Positions 5,661 through 5,812 of a stretch of 5,812 nt of DNA are shown in pieces. The notes below the pieces were generated by a model. It was not told where the DNA came from. It ran no database searches and was given only the letters and a program-made list of their open reading frames with translations. This DNA comes from CAYLNG01 sp964497855. Its GTDB lineage: Bacteria > Verrucomicrobiota > Kiritimatiellia > SS1-B-03-39 > UBA6053. The first letter of the stretch is position 1, and every line of letters starts with the position of its first letter. The position numbers and the translations under genes were made by a program. The stretch covers positions 1-5,812 of the forward strand of contig CAZCFM010000180.1 of the NCBI GenBank assembly GCA_964497855.1, given 5' to 3'.

Positions 5661-5812
5661 TTACTTCACCTGTCGCAGCGACTTCATCCCGAACCAGCCG
5701 CCTTTGATTGTTTTGCCCGCTTTCGTGCGTTTCGGCCCGAAACAGCTCTTGTGCTCGTCCATCAGTCCCTGCAGGAACTCGCCACTGCCCACCCCCACCC
5801 CGCGTGTGAAGA
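5661..5812 (-). CDS. C-terminal fragment of an IS200-like / REP-associated tyrosine (Y1) transposase, partial at window edge
   Basis: On the minus strand a frame enters from the right edge and stops at 5663-5661 (TAA), giving 49 visible residues. The pattern FTRGVGVGSGEFL, then HKSCFGPKRTKAGK, then GGWFG and SLRQVK matches the recognisable tail of RAYT-type Y1 transposases. In these the region after the catalytic domain reads roughly 'FTDGxxxGSREFV...FGPKRKTGA...GG-WG-LxTLRDL'. Such proteins are HUH-type single-strand transposases, with catalytic Tyr and HUH residues further upstream, outside the window. I cannot tell whether the gene is intact. Its 3' side faces a cluster of hairpins and palindrome copy 3. 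The assignment rests on remembered family pattern over 49 residues. Confidence 0.62.
   Translation of the reverse strand, partial: FTRGVGVGSGEFLQGLMDEHKSCFGPKRTKAGKTIKGGWFGMKSLRQVK

Noticed and set aside
5474..5707. 77-codon plus-strand frame in the region after epmA
   Set aside because: It has no domain, no ribosome binding site, and a composition driven by the hairpin-rich intergenic DNA; it also overlaps the transposase end.

Overview
The window is a GC-rich bacterial chromosomal segment with short AT-rich intergenic islands. Protein content suggests the PVC group (Verrucomicrobiota, Kiritimatiellota or Lentisphaerota). The hints are a UroD-like protein of the environmental 'EDxxYKNGPLIS' type, an EF-P/EpmA pair and a REP-associated-type transposase tail. 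The taxon is an inference from protein flavour only; no rRNA or other marker is present.

Layout. The left edge (1-59) holds the last codons of a hydrophobic protein. It is followed at 107-1009 by a complete 10-TM drug/metabolite-type (EamA) transporter. An AT-rich gap (1010-1182) carries two near-identical 29-bp direct repeats, each built around a 21-bp palindrome, just upstream of a uroporphyrinogen-decarboxylase-family gene (1183-2361). That gene runs tail-to-tail, with a 14-bp overlap, into a minus-strand gene for an unrecognised polytopic membrane protein (2348-3856). A 56-bp divergent gap, with an extended -10 promoter, leads to elongation factor P (3913-4482). The EF-P stop codon overlaps the start of epmA (4479-5390), the enzyme that lysylates EF-P. 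The right end (5391-5812) is a convergent intergenic region. It holds a third, inverted copy of the palindrome, a cluster of hairpins and the C-terminal end of a minus-strand IS200-like/RAYT-type Y1 transposase.

How the parts fit. efp and epmA form a substrate-enzyme operon for rescue of ribosomes stalled on polyproline. The partner lysine aminomutase EpmB is not in the window. The transporter, the UroD-like enzyme and the membrane protein have no obvious link to this operon. The most unusual feature is the 21-bp palindrome, present three times in intergenic DNA. Two copies sit where operators would, but the third lies between two gene 3' ends. It may therefore be a dispersed repeat rather than, or as well as, a regulatory site. 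I see no CRISPR array, tRNA, rRNA or clear novel defence system.
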